From NCBI GenBank assembly GCA_002731375.1, contig PCBT01000082.1, forward strand, positions 1-35,317: a stretch of DNA of 35,317 nucleotides, in the 5' to 3' direction. Shown one piece after another: positions 8,893 through 17,428 of this stretch. A program made the translations under genes and the position numbers. How positions within the stretch are numbered: position 1 is the stretch's first letter; each line of letters starts with the position of its first letter. Under the pieces are notes generated by a model, which was given only the letters and a program-made list of their open reading frames with translations, ran no database searches and had not been told where the DNA came from. This stretch comes from Rhodospirillaceae bacterium. GTDB lineage: Bacteria; Pseudomonadota; Alphaproteobacteria; GCA-2731375.

Positions 8893-11001
8893 ATGTCAGC
8901 GGGATTGGCTTTTGCCATCGTGTGCGGTTTGATCGCACTAGTATACGGTATCTGGGCGGTACGCTCAGTATTATCGGAAAGCGCCGGTAACGAGCGCATG
9001 CAGGAAATCGCGGCCGCCGTGCAAGAGGGCGCCAAGGCCTACCTAAACCGGCAGTACATTACGATCGGCACAGTTGGTGTGGTGATCTTTTTTGTTCTGT
9101 TGCTGCTTTTCAATATTTCCGTCGCGGCGGCCTTCCTGGTCGGCTCGGTGCTTTCGGGTGCGGCGGGTTATATTGGCATGAACGTCTCGGTCCGCGCCAA
9201 TGTGCGCACTGCCGAGGGTGCCCGCCAGAGCCTGGGCAAAGGTCTGGAGATCGCCTTCAAATCCGGCGCCATTACCGGCATGCTGGTGGCTGGCTTGGCC
9301 CTGCTGGGCGTGGCGGTCACTTATGCGGTGCTGTTGAAAATGGGTGTTTCGGGCCGTGAACTTATTGATCCCCTGGTGGGCCTGGGCTTTGGCGCATCGC
9401 TGATCTCCATCTTCGCCCGTCTTGGCGGTGGCATCTTCACCAAGGGCGCCGATGTCGGCGGTGATCTGGTGGGCAAGGTCGAGGCCGGCATCCCCGAGGA
9501 TGACCCCCGCAACCCCGCCACCATCGCCGATAACGTGGGCGACAATGTTGGCGACTGCGCCGGCATGGCGGCTGATCTGTTCGAGACCTATGCGGTGACC
9601 GTCGTGGCCACTATGGTCTTGGCCTCGATCTTCTTCGCGGGCGATGCCGTATTGGCCGGCAAGATGATGCTGTATCCGCTGGTTATTGGCGGCGCCTGCA
9701 TCATCACCTCGGTGATCGGTACCTTCTTCGTCAAGCTGGGCGCCTCCAAGAACATCATGGGTGCGATGTACAAAGGCTTCATCGTATCCGCCGGATTGTC
9801 CGCCGTTGCCTTGTGGCCGGTAACCGACTGGATCGTCGGCATGGGCGAGGTCGGCGACAAGGGCTTCAGTGGCCAGCATCTATTCTATTGCGGCCTGGTG
9901 GGTCTGGCAGTGACTGGTCTGTTGATCTGGGTGACGGAATATTACACCTCGACCGAGTACCGTCCGGTACGTAGCGTGGCGCAAGCCTCGACCACCGGTC
10001 ACGGCACCAACGTCATTCAAGGCTTGGCCATTGGCATGGAATCGACGGCATTCCCGGCGATCATCATCATCGCCGGTATCTTCATGACTTTCAACTTGGC
10101 CGGCCTGATGGGCATCGCTATCGCGGTGACCACGATGCTGGCTCTGGCCGGCATGGTCGTTGCATTGGATGCCTATGGTCCGGTGACCGATAACGCCGGC
10201 GGCATTGCCGAGATGGCGGAAATGGACGAGGAAGTTCGCAACACCACGGATGCCCTGGACGCCGTTGGCAACACCACCAAGGCGGTGACCAAGGGCTACG
10301 CCATCGGCTCCGCTGGTTTGGGCGCCTTGGTACTGTTCGCGGCCTATACGGAGGATCTGAAGTTCTTCGCGGCCAATTCTGATCAATACACCTACTTCAA
10401 GGATGTGACGGTCGATTTCGCTCTGTCCAATCCTTATGTGGTGATCGGCCTGATCTTTGGCGGTCTGCTGCCGTTCCTGTTTGGCGCCATGTCGATGACG
10501 GCTGTGGGCCGCGCGGCGGGTACCGTCGTGGAAGAGGTTCGCAGCCAGTTCCAAAACGATCCAGGCATCATGAAAGGCACATCCAAGCCCAACTATGGCC
10601 GTACCGTCGATCTGCTGACGAAGGCCGCCATCAAGGAGATGATTGTCCCCTCGATGCTGCCTGTCCTGGCGCCGCTCGTGCTGTACTTCGTCATGGTCGC
10701 CCTGGCCGGCAAGGGCGAGGCCTTCGCGGCCGTTGGCGCCATGTTGCTGGGCGTCATTGTCACGGGGCTGTACCTGGCCATCTCCATGACGGTTGGTGGC
10801 GGCGCCTGGGATAACGCCAAGAAATATGTCGAGGACGGCAATCTTGGCGGCAAGGGGTCGGAGACCCACAAGGCGGCGATTACCGGCGACACGGTCGGCG
10901 ATCCCTACAAGGATACCGCTGGTCCGGCCGTGAACCCGATGATCAAGATCACCAATATCATGGCGTTACTGTTGTTGGGCGTCTTGGCGCACTGGAACTA
11001 G
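8893..11001 (+). CDS. hppA: K+-independent, H+-translocating membrane pyrophosphatase
   Basis: This inner-membrane ion pump hydrolyses pyrophosphate and moves protons outward, conserving energy from biosynthetic PPi. The 702 residues form about 16 membrane helices. The catalytic loop around residues 178-235 is intact: [20 protein letters not shown], then [21 protein letters not shown] second substrate-binding segment, [20 protein letters not shown], lies around 450-470. Lysine in GNTTKA is the residue that, in this family, marks K+-independent enzymes (the K+-dependent group has Ala there). AGAGGA-like sequence (AAAGAGGAT) about 8 bases before the ATG supports the start. Monocistronic, followed by a bidirectional terminator. 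Confidence 0.97.
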   Translation: MSAGLAFAIVCGLIALVYGIWAVRSVLSESAGNERMQEIAAAVQEGAKAYLNRQYITIGTVGVVIFFVLLLLFNISVAAAFLVGSVLSGAAGYIGMNVSVRANVRTAEGARQSLGKGLEIAFKSGAITGMLVAGLALLGVAVTYAVLLKMGVSGRELIDPLVGLGFGASLISIFARLGGGIFTKGADVGGDLVGKVEAGIPEDDPRNPATIADNVGDNVGDCAGMAADLFETYAVTVVATMVLASIFFAGDAVLAGKMMLYPLVIGGACIITSVIGTFFVKLGASKNIMGAMYKGFIVSAGLSAVALWPVTDWIVGMGEVGDKGFSGQHLFYCGLVGLAVTGLLIWVTEYYTSTEYRPVRSVAQASTTGHGTNVIQGLAIGMESTAFPAIIIIAGIFMTFNLAGLMGIAIAVTTMLALAGMVVALDAYGPVTDNAGGIAEMAEMDEEVRNTTDALDAVGNTTKAVTKGYAIGSAGLGALVLFAAYTEDLKFFAANSDQYTYFKDVTVDFALSNPYVVIGLIFGGLLPFLFGAMSMTAVGRAAGTVVEEVRSQFQNDPGIMKGTSKPNYGRTVDLLTKAAIKEMIVPSMLPVLAPLVLYFVMVALAGKGEAFAAVGAMLLGVIVTGLYLAISMTVGGGAWDNAKKYVEDGNLGGKGSETHKAAITGDTVGDPYKDTAGPAVNPMIKITNIMALLLLGVLAHWN

Positions 11002-11040
11002 TGGCTGGAGCTGACCCAAGCGGTCGGCTGCTGGCAAAAT

Positions 11041-11072
11041 AAAACCCCGCCGGCATCCACCGGTGGGGTTTC
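11041..11072. terminator. Bidirectional intrinsic terminator between hppA and bamE
   Basis: A 12-base-pair stem pairs 11042-11053 with 11060-11071 (one G-T wobble) around a 6-base loop. On the plus strand it is followed by a pyrimidine-rich stretch. On the minus strand it is followed by TTTTATTTT, so it should end transcripts from both convergent genes. Confidence 0.85.
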
Positions 11073-11082
11073 TACTTTCTAC

Positions 11083-11583
11083 CTATTCGTTGCCGGCGTT
11101 GGAAAAGCGTCCGACGTTGCCGAATAATTGTCCGATAACGGTCAATTCCTTGCCTTTGGTGAGAGTTTTTCGCTGCACCAGGTCCACGGTTTTGCCGTCC
11201 GCCAAGGCATAATGCTTGATGCCGCTGACTACACCGGCCTTGTCGAATTTTATGGCTAGGACGGTCTGATCAGTCAGGGGTTCATCAAAGAAGGCAATAT
11301 GTTCTGATTCCTGTTTTACATACAGCCAGATTTCGCCGTTGAAGTTGGCAACGGAGGTGGGCGAGCCGAACAACGATGTAACCGAATCGCGGTCGTGGAC
11401 ACCGGGCCGCAACTTTTCCACCAGCTCGGCATCAGGGACGTAGCCATGGCTGCTTTGCATGGGCGAGCAACCCGCCAACGCGGCCATTGTCAAAGCGGCG
11501 GCGAGAGCCAGCGGTGTAAGACCTAGGCGGGCGCGGAAACGATCTTTACGGCGCTCAGGGTGGTGTATAAAGGGCTTGTTCAT
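11083..11583 (-). CDS. bamE: BamE-family outer membrane assembly lipoprotein (SmpA/OmlA)
   Basis: BamE is a small lipoprotein of the BAM complex that inserts beta-barrel proteins in the outer membrane. The protein has a long basic N-terminus, a hydrophobic stretch LTPLALAAALTMAALAGC ending in a lipobox (LAGC), then the SmpA/OmlA domain: LRPGVHDRDSVTSLFGSPTS, then GEIWLYVKQESEH and VLAIKFDKAGVV. The ATG at 11583 gives 166 residues; an earlier in-frame ATG at 11616 would add 11 residues and neither has a clear ribosome site. Divergent from the bc1 chaperone gene, with about 95 bases between. Note that the N-terminal region before the hydrophobic core is longer than usual. Confidence 0.88.
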   Translation of the reverse strand: MNKPFIHHPERRKDRFRARLGLTPLALAAALTMAALAGCSPMQSSHGYVPDAELVEKLRPGVHDRDSVTSLFGSPTSVANFNGEIWLYVKQESEHIAFFDEPLTDQTVLAIKFDKAGVVSGIKHYALADGKTVDLVQRKTLTKGKELTVIGQLFGNVGRFSNAGNE

Positions 11584-11678
11584 TGTCGGCGAACATGCCA
11601 TCGCCGGCAGCGTCATGTCAATCTGCGTAGCGCGGAATTGGGCTTAATTTTGGGCCGAAACATGGGACCATTGAAACG

Positions 11679-12257
11679 ATGTTAAAAAACTGGCTTCGCC
11701 GGGACAAGGATGCTCAGGACGTCGCCCACACGCTTTACCTTGCAGCCGTGGCCCAGGCGAGGCAGCCGCTGTTCTACGCCACCCATGGCGTTCCTGACAC
11801 GGTGGATGGACGCTTTGACCTGATCGTCATGCATGTCTTCCTACTGTTGCGTCCCTTGTCCAAATTGGCCGAGCAGGACGGTGATGGCGAATTGCAGGTG
11901 CGGGCAGGCACCATCGCCCAGGCCCTGTTTGATACCATGTTTAGTGATATGGACCGCTCGTTGCGGGAAATGGGGGTTTCCGACATTTCTGTGGGTAAAC
12001 GTGTTAAGCACATGGCGAAGGCATTTTATGGACGTGTCGCGGCCTATAATGACGGCCTGGAGGGGACGGACGAGCAGTTGAGTGAAGCCTTGCGGCGCAA
12101 TCTTTTTGGTACGGTTACACCGGCGGCGGACAATGTCGCGGCGATGTCTGACTATTTGCGCTTTCAGGCCGGGCAGATGGCGGCGGTTCAAGATGACCAG
12201 GCGCTAAAAGGTGAAATACTATTCGCGCCCTGGCCCGGAAAAGGCGTTGACCCATGA
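11679..12257 (+). CDS. Ubiquinol-cytochrome c chaperone family protein (CBP3-like)
   Basis: Members of this family help translate or assemble cytochrome b into the bc1 complex. The 192-residue protein has the family pattern: LYLAAVAQARQPLFYATHGV near residues 22-41 (the 'R.P.FY...GVPDT.DGRF' signature), DGRFDLIVMHVFLLL, FDTMFSDMDRSLREMGVSD, and VGKRVKHMAKAFYGR. Length is normal for alphaproteobacteria. Its end is 114 bases before the yceD start, and location next to bamE and yceD is a common alphaproteobacterial arrangement. The ATG has only a weak ribosome site. Confidence 0.88.
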   Translation: MLKNWLRRDKDAQDVAHTLYLAAVAQARQPLFYATHGVPDTVDGRFDLIVMHVFLLLRPLSKLAEQDGDGELQVRAGTIAQALFDTMFSDMDRSLREMGVSDISVGKRVKHMAKAFYGRVAAYNDGLEGTDEQLSEALRRNLFGTVTPAADNVAAMSDYLRFQAGQMAAVQDDQALKGEILFAPWPGKGVDP

Positions 12258-12371
12258 ATTCTATATCACTATTTTGCGCCCGCGCTGGTGCCCCCGCCGC
12301 GTGACCGTTGGTGTTGCGGCAACGGCGTGGCAACAGCCGCCTCCGTCACCCTGGAAGTTGGAGAATTTGCG

Positions 12372-13025
12372 TTGACCGATGCAACGGCAATGCCGGAATT
12401 TAGCCGTTTAGTTCAAGTAGATGCTGTCGGCTCGGATGTTGCCGTGCTGGTGCTACAGGCCAATGGCGATGAATGTGCCGCCGTGGCCGGGCGCTTGGAA
12501 CTGCAGTCCATCGACGAGCTGCGGGCCCAGGTCTCCATGCGGCAAACCGCGGCGGGACTGATTAGGTTGAATGTTGATTTTTCGGCGAATGTGGTACAAT
12601 CCTGTGTCGTGACCCTGGAAGCGGTGGCAGTAACCGTAGCTGATCACTTTTTGGTGCTGTGCGATGGGGCACAAATGCGCGGAAATAAAGGGAACGATGG
12701 GTCGGGGGAAGTTTTTGTCGATCCGTTTGGAGACGATCCGGTCGAACCCTCGGTTGACGGCTGTATCGATCTTGGTGAGTTGGTGACGCAGCATTTGTCC
12801 CTTACTCTCGACCCCTATCCCCATGCGCCGGGGATTGAAGTTGACGAGGTGATGGACGATACAGCGCCTGGTCGGGCTGACGTGAGTTTGAATTTGGTGG
12901 CCAATGGGGCGGACGTCGATGTATTGGACGCCGATTTGCCATTGGGTCGGGATGCGGGTCCCGAAACAGCAAACCCATTTGCCGTGTTGCGCAAGATGCG
13001 GACAGGCGGGCGGGCTGAAGGATGA
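12372..13025 (+). CDS. yceD: YceD/DUF177 protein (23S rRNA accumulation)
   Basis: YceD proteins are needed for normal 23S rRNA levels and are almost always encoded just before rpmF, as here. The family markers are PEFSRLVQVD at the N-terminus, VVQSCVVTLEAV in the middle (the conserved Cys region), and LSLTLDPYPHAPG near residue 150. The TTG at 12372 (MTDATAMPEFSR) is preferred because a GGAG lies about 9 bases upstream; the ATG at 12390 lacks a ribosome site. An upstream in-frame ATG at 12288 would add a proline/arginine-rich leader not typical of the family. Confidence 0.85.
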   Translation: MTDATAMPEFSRLVQVDAVGSDVAVLVLQANGDECAAVAGRLELQSIDELRAQVSMRQTAAGLIRLNVDFSANVVQSCVVTLEAVAVTVADHFLVLCDGAQMRGNKGNDGSGEVFVDPFGDDPVEPSVDGCIDLGELVTQHLSLTLDPYPHAPGIEVDEVMDDTAPGRADVSLNLVANGADVDVLDADLPLGRDAGPETANPFAVLRKMRTGGRAEG

Positions 13026-13153
13026 GGCGAAGGCGGTGCCCGATCGGGTGCCGCATAAGCTGTGTTAGAAAATTTGTGCGAATTACGATATGGGGCGCGG
13101 CCGGACTGGCTGGTTGACACGGTCCCAGACAACTTGGATGAAAATGTGAAGCC

Positions 13154-13339
13154 ATGGCAGTACCTAAAAAGAAGATCTCCGTCGCGCGCCGCGGCCAGCG
13201 CCGTTCCCACGATGCCTTGAAGCCATCCGCTTATGCGGAATGTCAGAATTGTGGTGAGTTGAAGCGGCCGCATCATGTATGCCCGTCTTGCGGCTACTAC
13301 AATGACCGTGAGGTTAGCGAACCCTCAAGTGCGGCCTAG
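13154..13339 (+). CDS. rpmF: 50S ribosomal protein L32, zinc-binding type
   Basis: The 61-residue protein starts with the universal [18 protein letters not shown]. It carries two zinc-ligand pairs, Cys30/Cys33 and Cys43/Cys46 (CQNCG and CPSCG), so it is the zinc-containing C+ form rather than the cysteine-free paralogue. Located between yceD and plsX, the usual order. A hairpin (13373-13391) lies in the gap before plsX but has no T tract. Confidence 0.97.
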   Translation: MAVPKKKISVARRGQRRSHDALKPSAYAECQNCGELKRPHHVCPSCGYYNDREVSEPSSAA

Positions 13340-13409
13340 TCCTGACTAGACACTTGATATTGCACTTTAATAGCGCCCACTTAGGTGGCGCCGCGTTTGG
13401 TGCGATCGC

Positions 13410-14510
13410 GTGAAACCTGAAATTACCATTTCATTGGACGCGATGGGCGGCGACGCGGGCCCGGGGATGGTGGTCGGCGGCTCTGCCTTGGCGCGCGAGC
13501 GTCATCCCAACCTGCGCTTTCTGCTATTCGGCGACGAGGCTAAGATCACCCCGTTATTGTCCCGCTATCGGGCCTTGCGGGGCGTGGTCGAGGTGCATCA
13601 CACCGATGATGTGGTGAAGTCGACGGATCGGCCCAGCCAGGCTTTGCGCCAGGGCAGGCGGTCAAGCATGCGTCTGGCCATCAATGCGGTGGCCGAAGGC
13701 GAAGCAGGCGGCATTGTCTCCGCCGGCAATACTGGCGCCCTGATGGCAATGTCAAAAATTGCTCTGAAATCCATGCCGGGGATCGACAGGCCGGCGATTT
13801 GCGGCTTTCTGCCCACCCTGCGCGGTGAAAGCGTGATGCTGGATCTTGGCGCCAATGTGGATTGTGATCAGGATAATCTGGTGCAATTCGCCATTATGGG
13901 GGCCGCCTTCGCCCGCACCATTCTTGGGCTGCCGCGTCCGACCGTCGGCTTATTGAATGTGGGCGAGGAAGAAATGAAGGGCAACGAGGCCGTGAAAGGC
14001 GCCGCCGCCATTCTGAACGAGGCTAATCTACCGTTGCGCTTCCATGGTTTCGTGGAAGGCGATGATATTGCCAAGGGCACCACGGACGTGGTGGTGACCG
14101 ATGGTTTCAGCGGCAATGTGGCGCTGAAGACCATGGAGGGGACAGCAAAGCTATTTTCGCAATTCCTGCACACGGCGTTTGGCCATTCCTTTCTCTCCAA
14201 GCTGGGCTACATGCTGGCCAAACCAGCCATGATGGCCCTGCGCGAACGGCTCGATCCGCGCCATCACAATGGGGGCGTTTTCCTTGGCCTGAACGGTGTC
14301 AGCGTGAAAAGCCATGGCGGTATGGACGATGTGGGCTTTGCCACCGCGATCGGTTTGGCGGTTGATATGGTGGCCGATGACTTGATTGGCCGTATAACAG
14401 CTGACATGGCGGAATTTTCCCATCATGATGCGGTCCGTGACAATGGAATTGCTGATGATGGCGTGACTGATGACGATGATGACGAAGCACGGGGCCAGGC
14501 CATTGTCTGA
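13410..14510 (+). CDS. plsX: Phosphate acyltransferase PlsX
   Basis: PlsX converts acyl-ACP to acyl-phosphate, the donor for the first acyl transfer in phospholipid synthesis by PlsY. The 366-residue protein starts at GTG with the family's SLDAMGGDAGPGMVVGG. Further landmarks are VVSAGNTGALMAMSK-like sequence (residues about 105-118), LDLGANVDCD, GLLNVGEEEMKGNE, VVTDGFSGNVALKTMEG and GLNGVSVKSHGG. The C-terminal 30 residues are Asp-rich and probably disordered. Located between rpmF and fabH as in most bacteria. Confidence 0.96.
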   Translation: MKPEITISLDAMGGDAGPGMVVGGSALARERHPNLRFLLFGDEAKITPLLSRYRALRGVVEVHHTDDVVKSTDRPSQALRQGRRSSMRLAINAVAEGEAGGIVSAGNTGALMAMSKIALKSMPGIDRPAICGFLPTLRGESVMLDLGANVDCDQDNLVQFAIMGAAFARTILGLPRPTVGLLNVGEEEMKGNEAVKGAAAILNEANLPLRFHGFVEGDDIAKGTTDVVVTDGFSGNVALKTMEGTAKLFSQFLHTAFGHSFLSKLGYMLAKPAMMALRERLDPRHHNGGVFLGLNGVSVKSHGGMDDVGFATAIGLAVDMVADDLIGRITADMAEFSHHDAVRDNGIADDGVTDDDDDEARGQAIV

Positions 14511-14547
14511 TAGCGCGCCCATTGGTCCGATGGAATGAATCGGTAGG

Positions 14548-15531
14548 ATGATGAAGTCGGTATTTATAGGCTGCGGCGCGTACCTGCCGCAACGTAAGGT
14601 TAGCAACGACGAATTGGCGGCTAAGGTCGATACTTCCGACGATTGGATCGTCGCGCGAACCGGTATTTCCAGCCGCCATATTGCCGCCGATGGCGAGATG
14701 ACGTCGGATTTGGCCCATGCCGCGGCGGTGACTGCCCTGTCTTCTGCCGGCATGGCGGCCAGCGAACTTGATCTGATCGTGCTGGCGACGGCAACACCGG
14801 ACCAGACGTTTCCCGCCACCGCCACCAAGGTGCAGGCCCGTCTTGGTGTCCCGGGTATACCGGCATTTGATGTGCAGGCAGTCTGTTCGGGCTTTATCTA
14901 TGCCCTGGCCGTGGCCGACAACTTCATCAAGGCGGCGCAGGCTCGCAATGTTCTAGTGATTGGGGCAGAGACCTTTTCGCGGATCCTCGATTGGGAGGAT
15001 CGGACCACATGCGTCTTGTTTGGCGATGGCGCCGGTGCCGTGGTCCTGCGCGCCGAGGATGAAGTCGCCGGAACTGGACGGCGCAGTGACAGCCGGGGCA
15101 TTATGTCGACGCATCTGCATGCCGATGGTCGGCATCACGATATGCTTTATGTCGACGGCGGGCCGTCTTCCACTGGCACGGCGGGCGTTATCCAGATGCG
15201 CGGCAAGGAGGTCTTCCGCCATGCCGTCAGTAACCTGGCAGCTGTCGTGACCGAGGCGCTGGAGGCCAACGATCTTGCGCCTGGGGATATTAACTGGCTG
15301 GTGCCCCATCAGGCCAATCAGAGGATCATTGATCATACTGCCCGGAAACTGAAAATGCCCCGCGAAAAGGTGGTTTTGACGGTGGCCGAGCATGGCAATA
15401 CCTCTGCCGCGTCCGTACCCCTGGCCTTGAATGCCGCCGTCAGCGACGGCCGGATCAAACAAGGCGATGTGATCTTGATGGAGGCCATGGGCGGCGGCTT
15501 TACCTGGGGTTCGGTACTAGCGCGCTGGTAA
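14548..15531 (+). CDS. fabH: 3-oxoacyl-ACP synthase III (KAS III)
   Basis: FabH condenses acetyl-CoA with malonyl-ACP to start fatty acid synthesis. The full catalytic triad is present: Cys113 in [12 protein letters not shown], His254 in [10 protein letters not shown] and Asn284 in EHGNTSAAS. The 327-residue length is standard, and the C-terminal [16 protein letters not shown] is typical. Two adjacent ATG codons (14548 and 14551) could each be the start. Follows plsX by 37 bases and is probably co-transcribed with it. Confidence 0.97.
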   Translation: MMKSVFIGCGAYLPQRKVSNDELAAKVDTSDDWIVARTGISSRHIAADGEMTSDLAHAAAVTALSSAGMAASELDLIVLATATPDQTFPATATKVQARLGVPGIPAFDVQAVCSGFIYALAVADNFIKAAQARNVLVIGAETFSRILDWEDRTTCVLFGDGAGAVVLRAEDEVAGTGRRSDSRGIMSTHLHADGRHHDMLYVDGGPSSTGTAGVIQMRGKEVFRHAVSNLAAVVTEALEANDLAPGDINWLVPHQANQRIIDHTARKLKMPREKVVLTVAEHGNTSAASVPLALNAAVSDGRIKQGDVILMEAMGGGFTWGSVLARW

Positions 15532-15546
15532 GCCTCTATGGCAGGC

Positions 15547-15623
15547 TTTGCCGCAGGCTGCGAAAGTCTACACAAGCAAGTGCCGCCGCTTGTGGGGCAG
15601 CCTGAGCGGCTTAGCGCGGCAAA
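15547..15623. other. Large nested inverted repeat between fabH and ihfA
   Basis: Three nested complementary pairs fold into one arm: 15547-15554 with 15616-15623 (8 of 8), 15555-15561 with 15597-15603 (7 of 7), and 15571-15577 with 15588-15594 (7 of 7, 10-base loop). The 3' side has a 12-base bulge at 15604-15615. There is no T run, so it is not a standard terminator. It could be a processed RNA end, a REP-like element or part of the ihfA leader. Confidence 0.55.
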
Positions 15624-15734
15624 ACTACTTGCGGATCGTTATATTACTTAAATAGTGCCCTGCATCCCTTTGATATTGACTGTAAACTTCCAATTTGCTA
15701 GGTTTCATACGCAAGTGGATCGGGGGATGAATAG

Positions 15735-16064
15735 GTGGCAGGCAATACCGTAACGCGAGCGCAGTTAAGCGAGGCCGTGTATCGAGAGGTCGGTTTGTCG
15801 CGTAATGAATCCGCTCAATTAGTCGAATCTGTACTTGGCGAAATCTGTGATAGTTTAGTTCAGGGAGAGACCGTAAAAGTCTCGTCATTCGGAGGTTTTT
15901 CCGTTCGGCAGAAGGGCGGGCGAATTGGCCGAAACCCTAAAACCGGCGAGGAAGTACCGATTGCGCCGCGCCGTGTCTTGGTCTTTCGTCCTAGCCATGT
16001 GTTGAAGGATCAGGTCAACAGAAACCTCAGCGGCCCCGCTATTGACAGTGGCGTGGGCGACTGA
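15735..16064 (+). CDS. ihfA: Integration host factor subunit alpha
   Basis: IHF-alpha pairs with IHF-beta to bend DNA at specific sites in replication, recombination and transcription. The 109-residue protein has the HU/IHF fold with [20 protein letters not shown] and the DNA-intercalating arm [17 protein letters not shown], the alpha-subunit form. It starts at GTG 15735 with a few extra N-terminal residues ([11 protein letters not shown]). The neighbouring MerR gene directly after ihfA is a conserved pair. The long fabH-ihfA gap (about 200 bases) suggests its own promoter. Confidence 0.94.
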   Translation: MAGNTVTRAQLSEAVYREVGLSRNESAQLVESVLGEICDSLVQGETVKVSSFGGFSVRQKGGRIGRNPKTGEEVPIAPRRVLVFRPSHVLKDQVNRNLSGPAIDSGVGD

Positions 16065-16071
16065 GCGGGCG

Positions 16072-16731
16072 ATGGTAGACGCTGTGGGCGGCGCCCCCCG
16101 GACGCGCCGGCGGACCAAGGCACCTGGCGCATTCCGCACCATTAGTGAGGTCGCCACGGTCCTTGAGGTTCCCCAGCATGTGTTACGCTTTTGGGAAAGC
16201 AAATTTACCCAGGTGAAGCCGTTGAAACGCGGTGGCGGGCGGCGTTATTACCGGCCCGAGGACGTCGATCTGCTGCGTGGCATTCGCCATCTGCTCTATT
16301 CCGATGGATACACCATCAAGGGCGTGCAAAAGCTGCTGCGGGAAATCGGCTCCAAAACCATTATGGAGTCCGGACGCTCGCTATCGGGCAATGGCGCTGG
16401 TGGTTCGGGGGCTGTCTCGGGCGCTGGAGGAACTGTTGGCGCAGCAGGCGTCGCCGCGGCCCGTACGCGGCGGCAGGGTGGCGCATCCGAAGCTCAGGGC
16501 CGGGGCGGCTTGCCGTCGCATCAGGATGGCCAGGACAGTGCCGCCGCCGGCTCATCTGGAAACAGTACTGGCAACGTACCTGGAAATACAGCGGGTGGCC
16601 TGGCGTTGGGACGAGCCAGTGCCGTGGCGGATGGCGGATTGACCATGGCGCAACGGGAAAAGCTGTCGGGGTTGGCCACTGAATTGGGCGAATTGCGTGA
16701 TCTGCTTCACCGTCCCGGCGGAAAAGCCTAA
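16072..16731 (+). CDS. MerR-family transcriptional regulator
   Basis: A DNA-binding protein with an N-terminal winged helix: [20 protein letters not shown] then [20 protein letters not shown] and [15 protein letters not shown] (residues about 22-90). This is the type that follows ihfA in most alphaproteobacteria; its effector is unknown. The ATG at 16072 is preferred to an upstream TTG at 16042, which lies within ihfA. Residues about 105-190 are a Gly/Ala/Ser low-complexity linker, and the C-terminus ([16 protein letters not shown]) is a short coiled-coil-like helix. The linker is unusual in composition; see findings. Confidence 0.88.
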   Translation: MVDAVGGAPRTRRRTKAPGAFRTISEVATVLEVPQHVLRFWESKFTQVKPLKRGGGRRYYRPEDVDLLRGIRHLLYSDGYTIKGVQKLLREIGSKTIMESGRSLSGNGAGGSGAVSGAGGTVGAAGVAAARTRRQGGASEAQGRGGLPSHQDGQDSAAAGSSGNSTGNVPGNTAGGLALGRASAVADGGLTMAQREKLSGLATELGELRDLLHRPGGKA

Positions 16732-16778
16732 ATACGGTAAAAATTGCTGACAAATCTTGGCATCCATGGCGATTGCAA

Positions 16779-16807
16779 TTGTTTCAATGGCTCTCCGCCG
16801 TTATATT
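16779..16807 (+). promoter_or_regulatory. Probable promoter of tRNA-Pro
   Basis: TTGTTT at 16779-16784 and TATATT at 16802-16807 are separated by 17 bases. The mature tRNA starts 42 bases after the -10 box, which leaves a 5' leader of about 35 bases. The -35 match is weak; the -10 match is 5 of 6. Confidence 0.4.
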
Positions 16808-16849
16808 CCTCCCTTACCGCGCGGGCGCAGGACGTTGGCGCGGTCATCT

Positions 16850-16926
16850 CGGAGCGTAGCGCAGCCTGGTAGCGCATCACACTGGGGGTGTGGGGGTCGG
16901 TGGTTCGAATCCACTCGCTCCGACCA
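16850..16926 (+). tRNA. tRNA-Pro (anticodon GGG)
   Basis: The 77-base sequence folds as a complete cloverleaf. The acceptor stem pairs CGGAGCG (16850-16856) with CGCTCCG (16916-16922), followed by discriminator A and an encoded CCA (16924-16926). The D arm reads GCGCAGCCTGGTAGCGC. The anticodon arm TCACA/TGTGG encloses the loop CTGGGGG, giving anticodon GGG. The T loop TTCGAAT is canonical. It closely resembles bacterial tRNA-Pro(GGG), and its 3' end is repeated at 18511-18535. Confidence 0.95.
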
Positions 16927-16929
16927 GAA

Positions 16930-16965
16930 AAAGCCCTGGAAACTGCGGTTTCTGGGGCTTTTTTT
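16930..16965 (+). terminator. Intrinsic terminator of tRNA-Pro
   Basis: Bases 16930-16943 pair with 16948-16961 (14 pairs including two G-T wobbles) around the tetraloop TGCG, followed by a run of T. It lies 3 bases after the CCA end. This is a strong rho-independent terminator. Confidence 0.9.
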
Positions 16966-16972
16966 CTGTTTT

Positions 16973-17000
16973 AGTCGCGGCTCAGTCGCGGCCAGTCGCC
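16973..17000 (+). repeat. Short 11-base tandem repeats after tRNA-Pro
   Basis: The core AGTCGCG occurs at 16973 and 16984 (11 bases apart) and a variant AGTCGCC at 16994. The same core with the same 11-base spacing recurs near the other edge of this region at 18388 and 18399. One-turn spacing suggests a protein-binding array, possibly recombinase arm sites; no function is proven. Confidence 0.4.
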
Positions 17001-17152
17001 GGCACATGGTGGAAATCCTTGTGCCCCTTGTTGTTGACATTGGAAATAATAGATACGGCCGAGATTAACTTCGCCCGCTGCAATCTGACGTCAGGTCAGG
17101 CTGCGCTGGCGGGACGGGGTGGTTAGTTTGTGGGAGGGCCTGCGTTAAAAAA

Positions 17153-17270
17153 GACCAGCTACGTCAGTACCCTGGAGGGCCTTTACGGTAGCTGGTCAGT
17201 CTGATCAGTCTGCTGTAGGGAGTACTCTCGCCTACGTCCGCCAGTCTAGCAGGATAAGCCCCGCTGGGGA
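17153..17270. other. Structured intergenic element of unknown function
   Basis: A perfect 10-base stem pairs 17153-17162 with 17188-17197 around a 25-base loop that itself contains CCCTGGAGGG. Two smaller hairpins follow: GTAGG (17215-17219) with CCTAC (17231-17235), and CCCC/GGGG near 17258-17268. Around 16966-17321 I see no protein-coding gene. The cluster may be a small RNA gene or a mobile-element end. I do not recognise it as a known RNA family. Confidence 0.35.
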
Positions 17271-17309
17271 TAGGCCATTTTGTCTCACCTCGACCGTCTG
17301 GATCTAGGC

Positions 17310-17315
17310 TATAAT
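17310..17315 (+). promoter_or_regulatory. Possible -10 box upstream of the Sel1 fragment and hydrolase
   Basis: A perfect TATAAT lies 7 bases before the ATG at 17322. No well-placed -35 box is visible (TCGACC at 17290-17295 is 14 bases away). It could serve the hydrolase gene at 17429. Confidence 0.25.
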
Positions 17316-17321
17316 CCCACC

Positions 17322-17423
17322 ATGCGCACCCTGATCGCCACCCTGACCGCCCTCATGCTCTTCGCTGCGACGCCCGTGGTGGCGGGTGATTTTGAGGATG
17401 GGTACGCTGCTGCGTACCGCTGA
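17322..17423 (+). pseudogene. N-terminal fragment of a secreted Sel1-type protein
   Basis: The 33-codon frame encodes a signal peptide, MRTLIATLTALMLFAATPVV AG, followed by DFEDGYAAAYR and a stop. Periplasmic Sel1-repeat proteins commonly start like this (DFEDGLAAYDAGNY and so on), and the second copy at 18248-18413 supplies that continuation. The frame ends 5 bases before the hydrolase ATG. It is therefore the 5' stump of a lost gene, not a functional peptide as far as can be seen. Confidence 0.5.
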
Positions 17424-17428
17424 GGTCC

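Noticed and set aside
8651-8932. Plus-strand open frame running into the start of hppA
   Set aside because: It overlaps the hppA ribosome site and start out of frame, has no recognisable domain and no good start signal.
9043-10869. Two long minus-strand open frames opposite hppA
   Set aside because: Same antisense composition; the plus strand encodes an unmistakable H+-pyrophosphatase.
13114-13119. Perfect TTGACA before rpmF
   Set aside because: The sequence at the -10 position is not convincing; a promoter is possible but not supported.
13373-13391. Hairpin between rpmF and plsX
   Set aside because: Short stem with a bulge and no T tract; not reported as a terminator.
17034-17039. Perfect TTGACA after the tRNA-Pro terminator
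   Set aside because: No acceptable -10 box follows at 15-19 bases.
17153-17270. 6S RNA
   Set aside because: The large-bubble rod shape of 6S RNA is not evident and the gene context is wrong, so it is left as an unassigned structured element.
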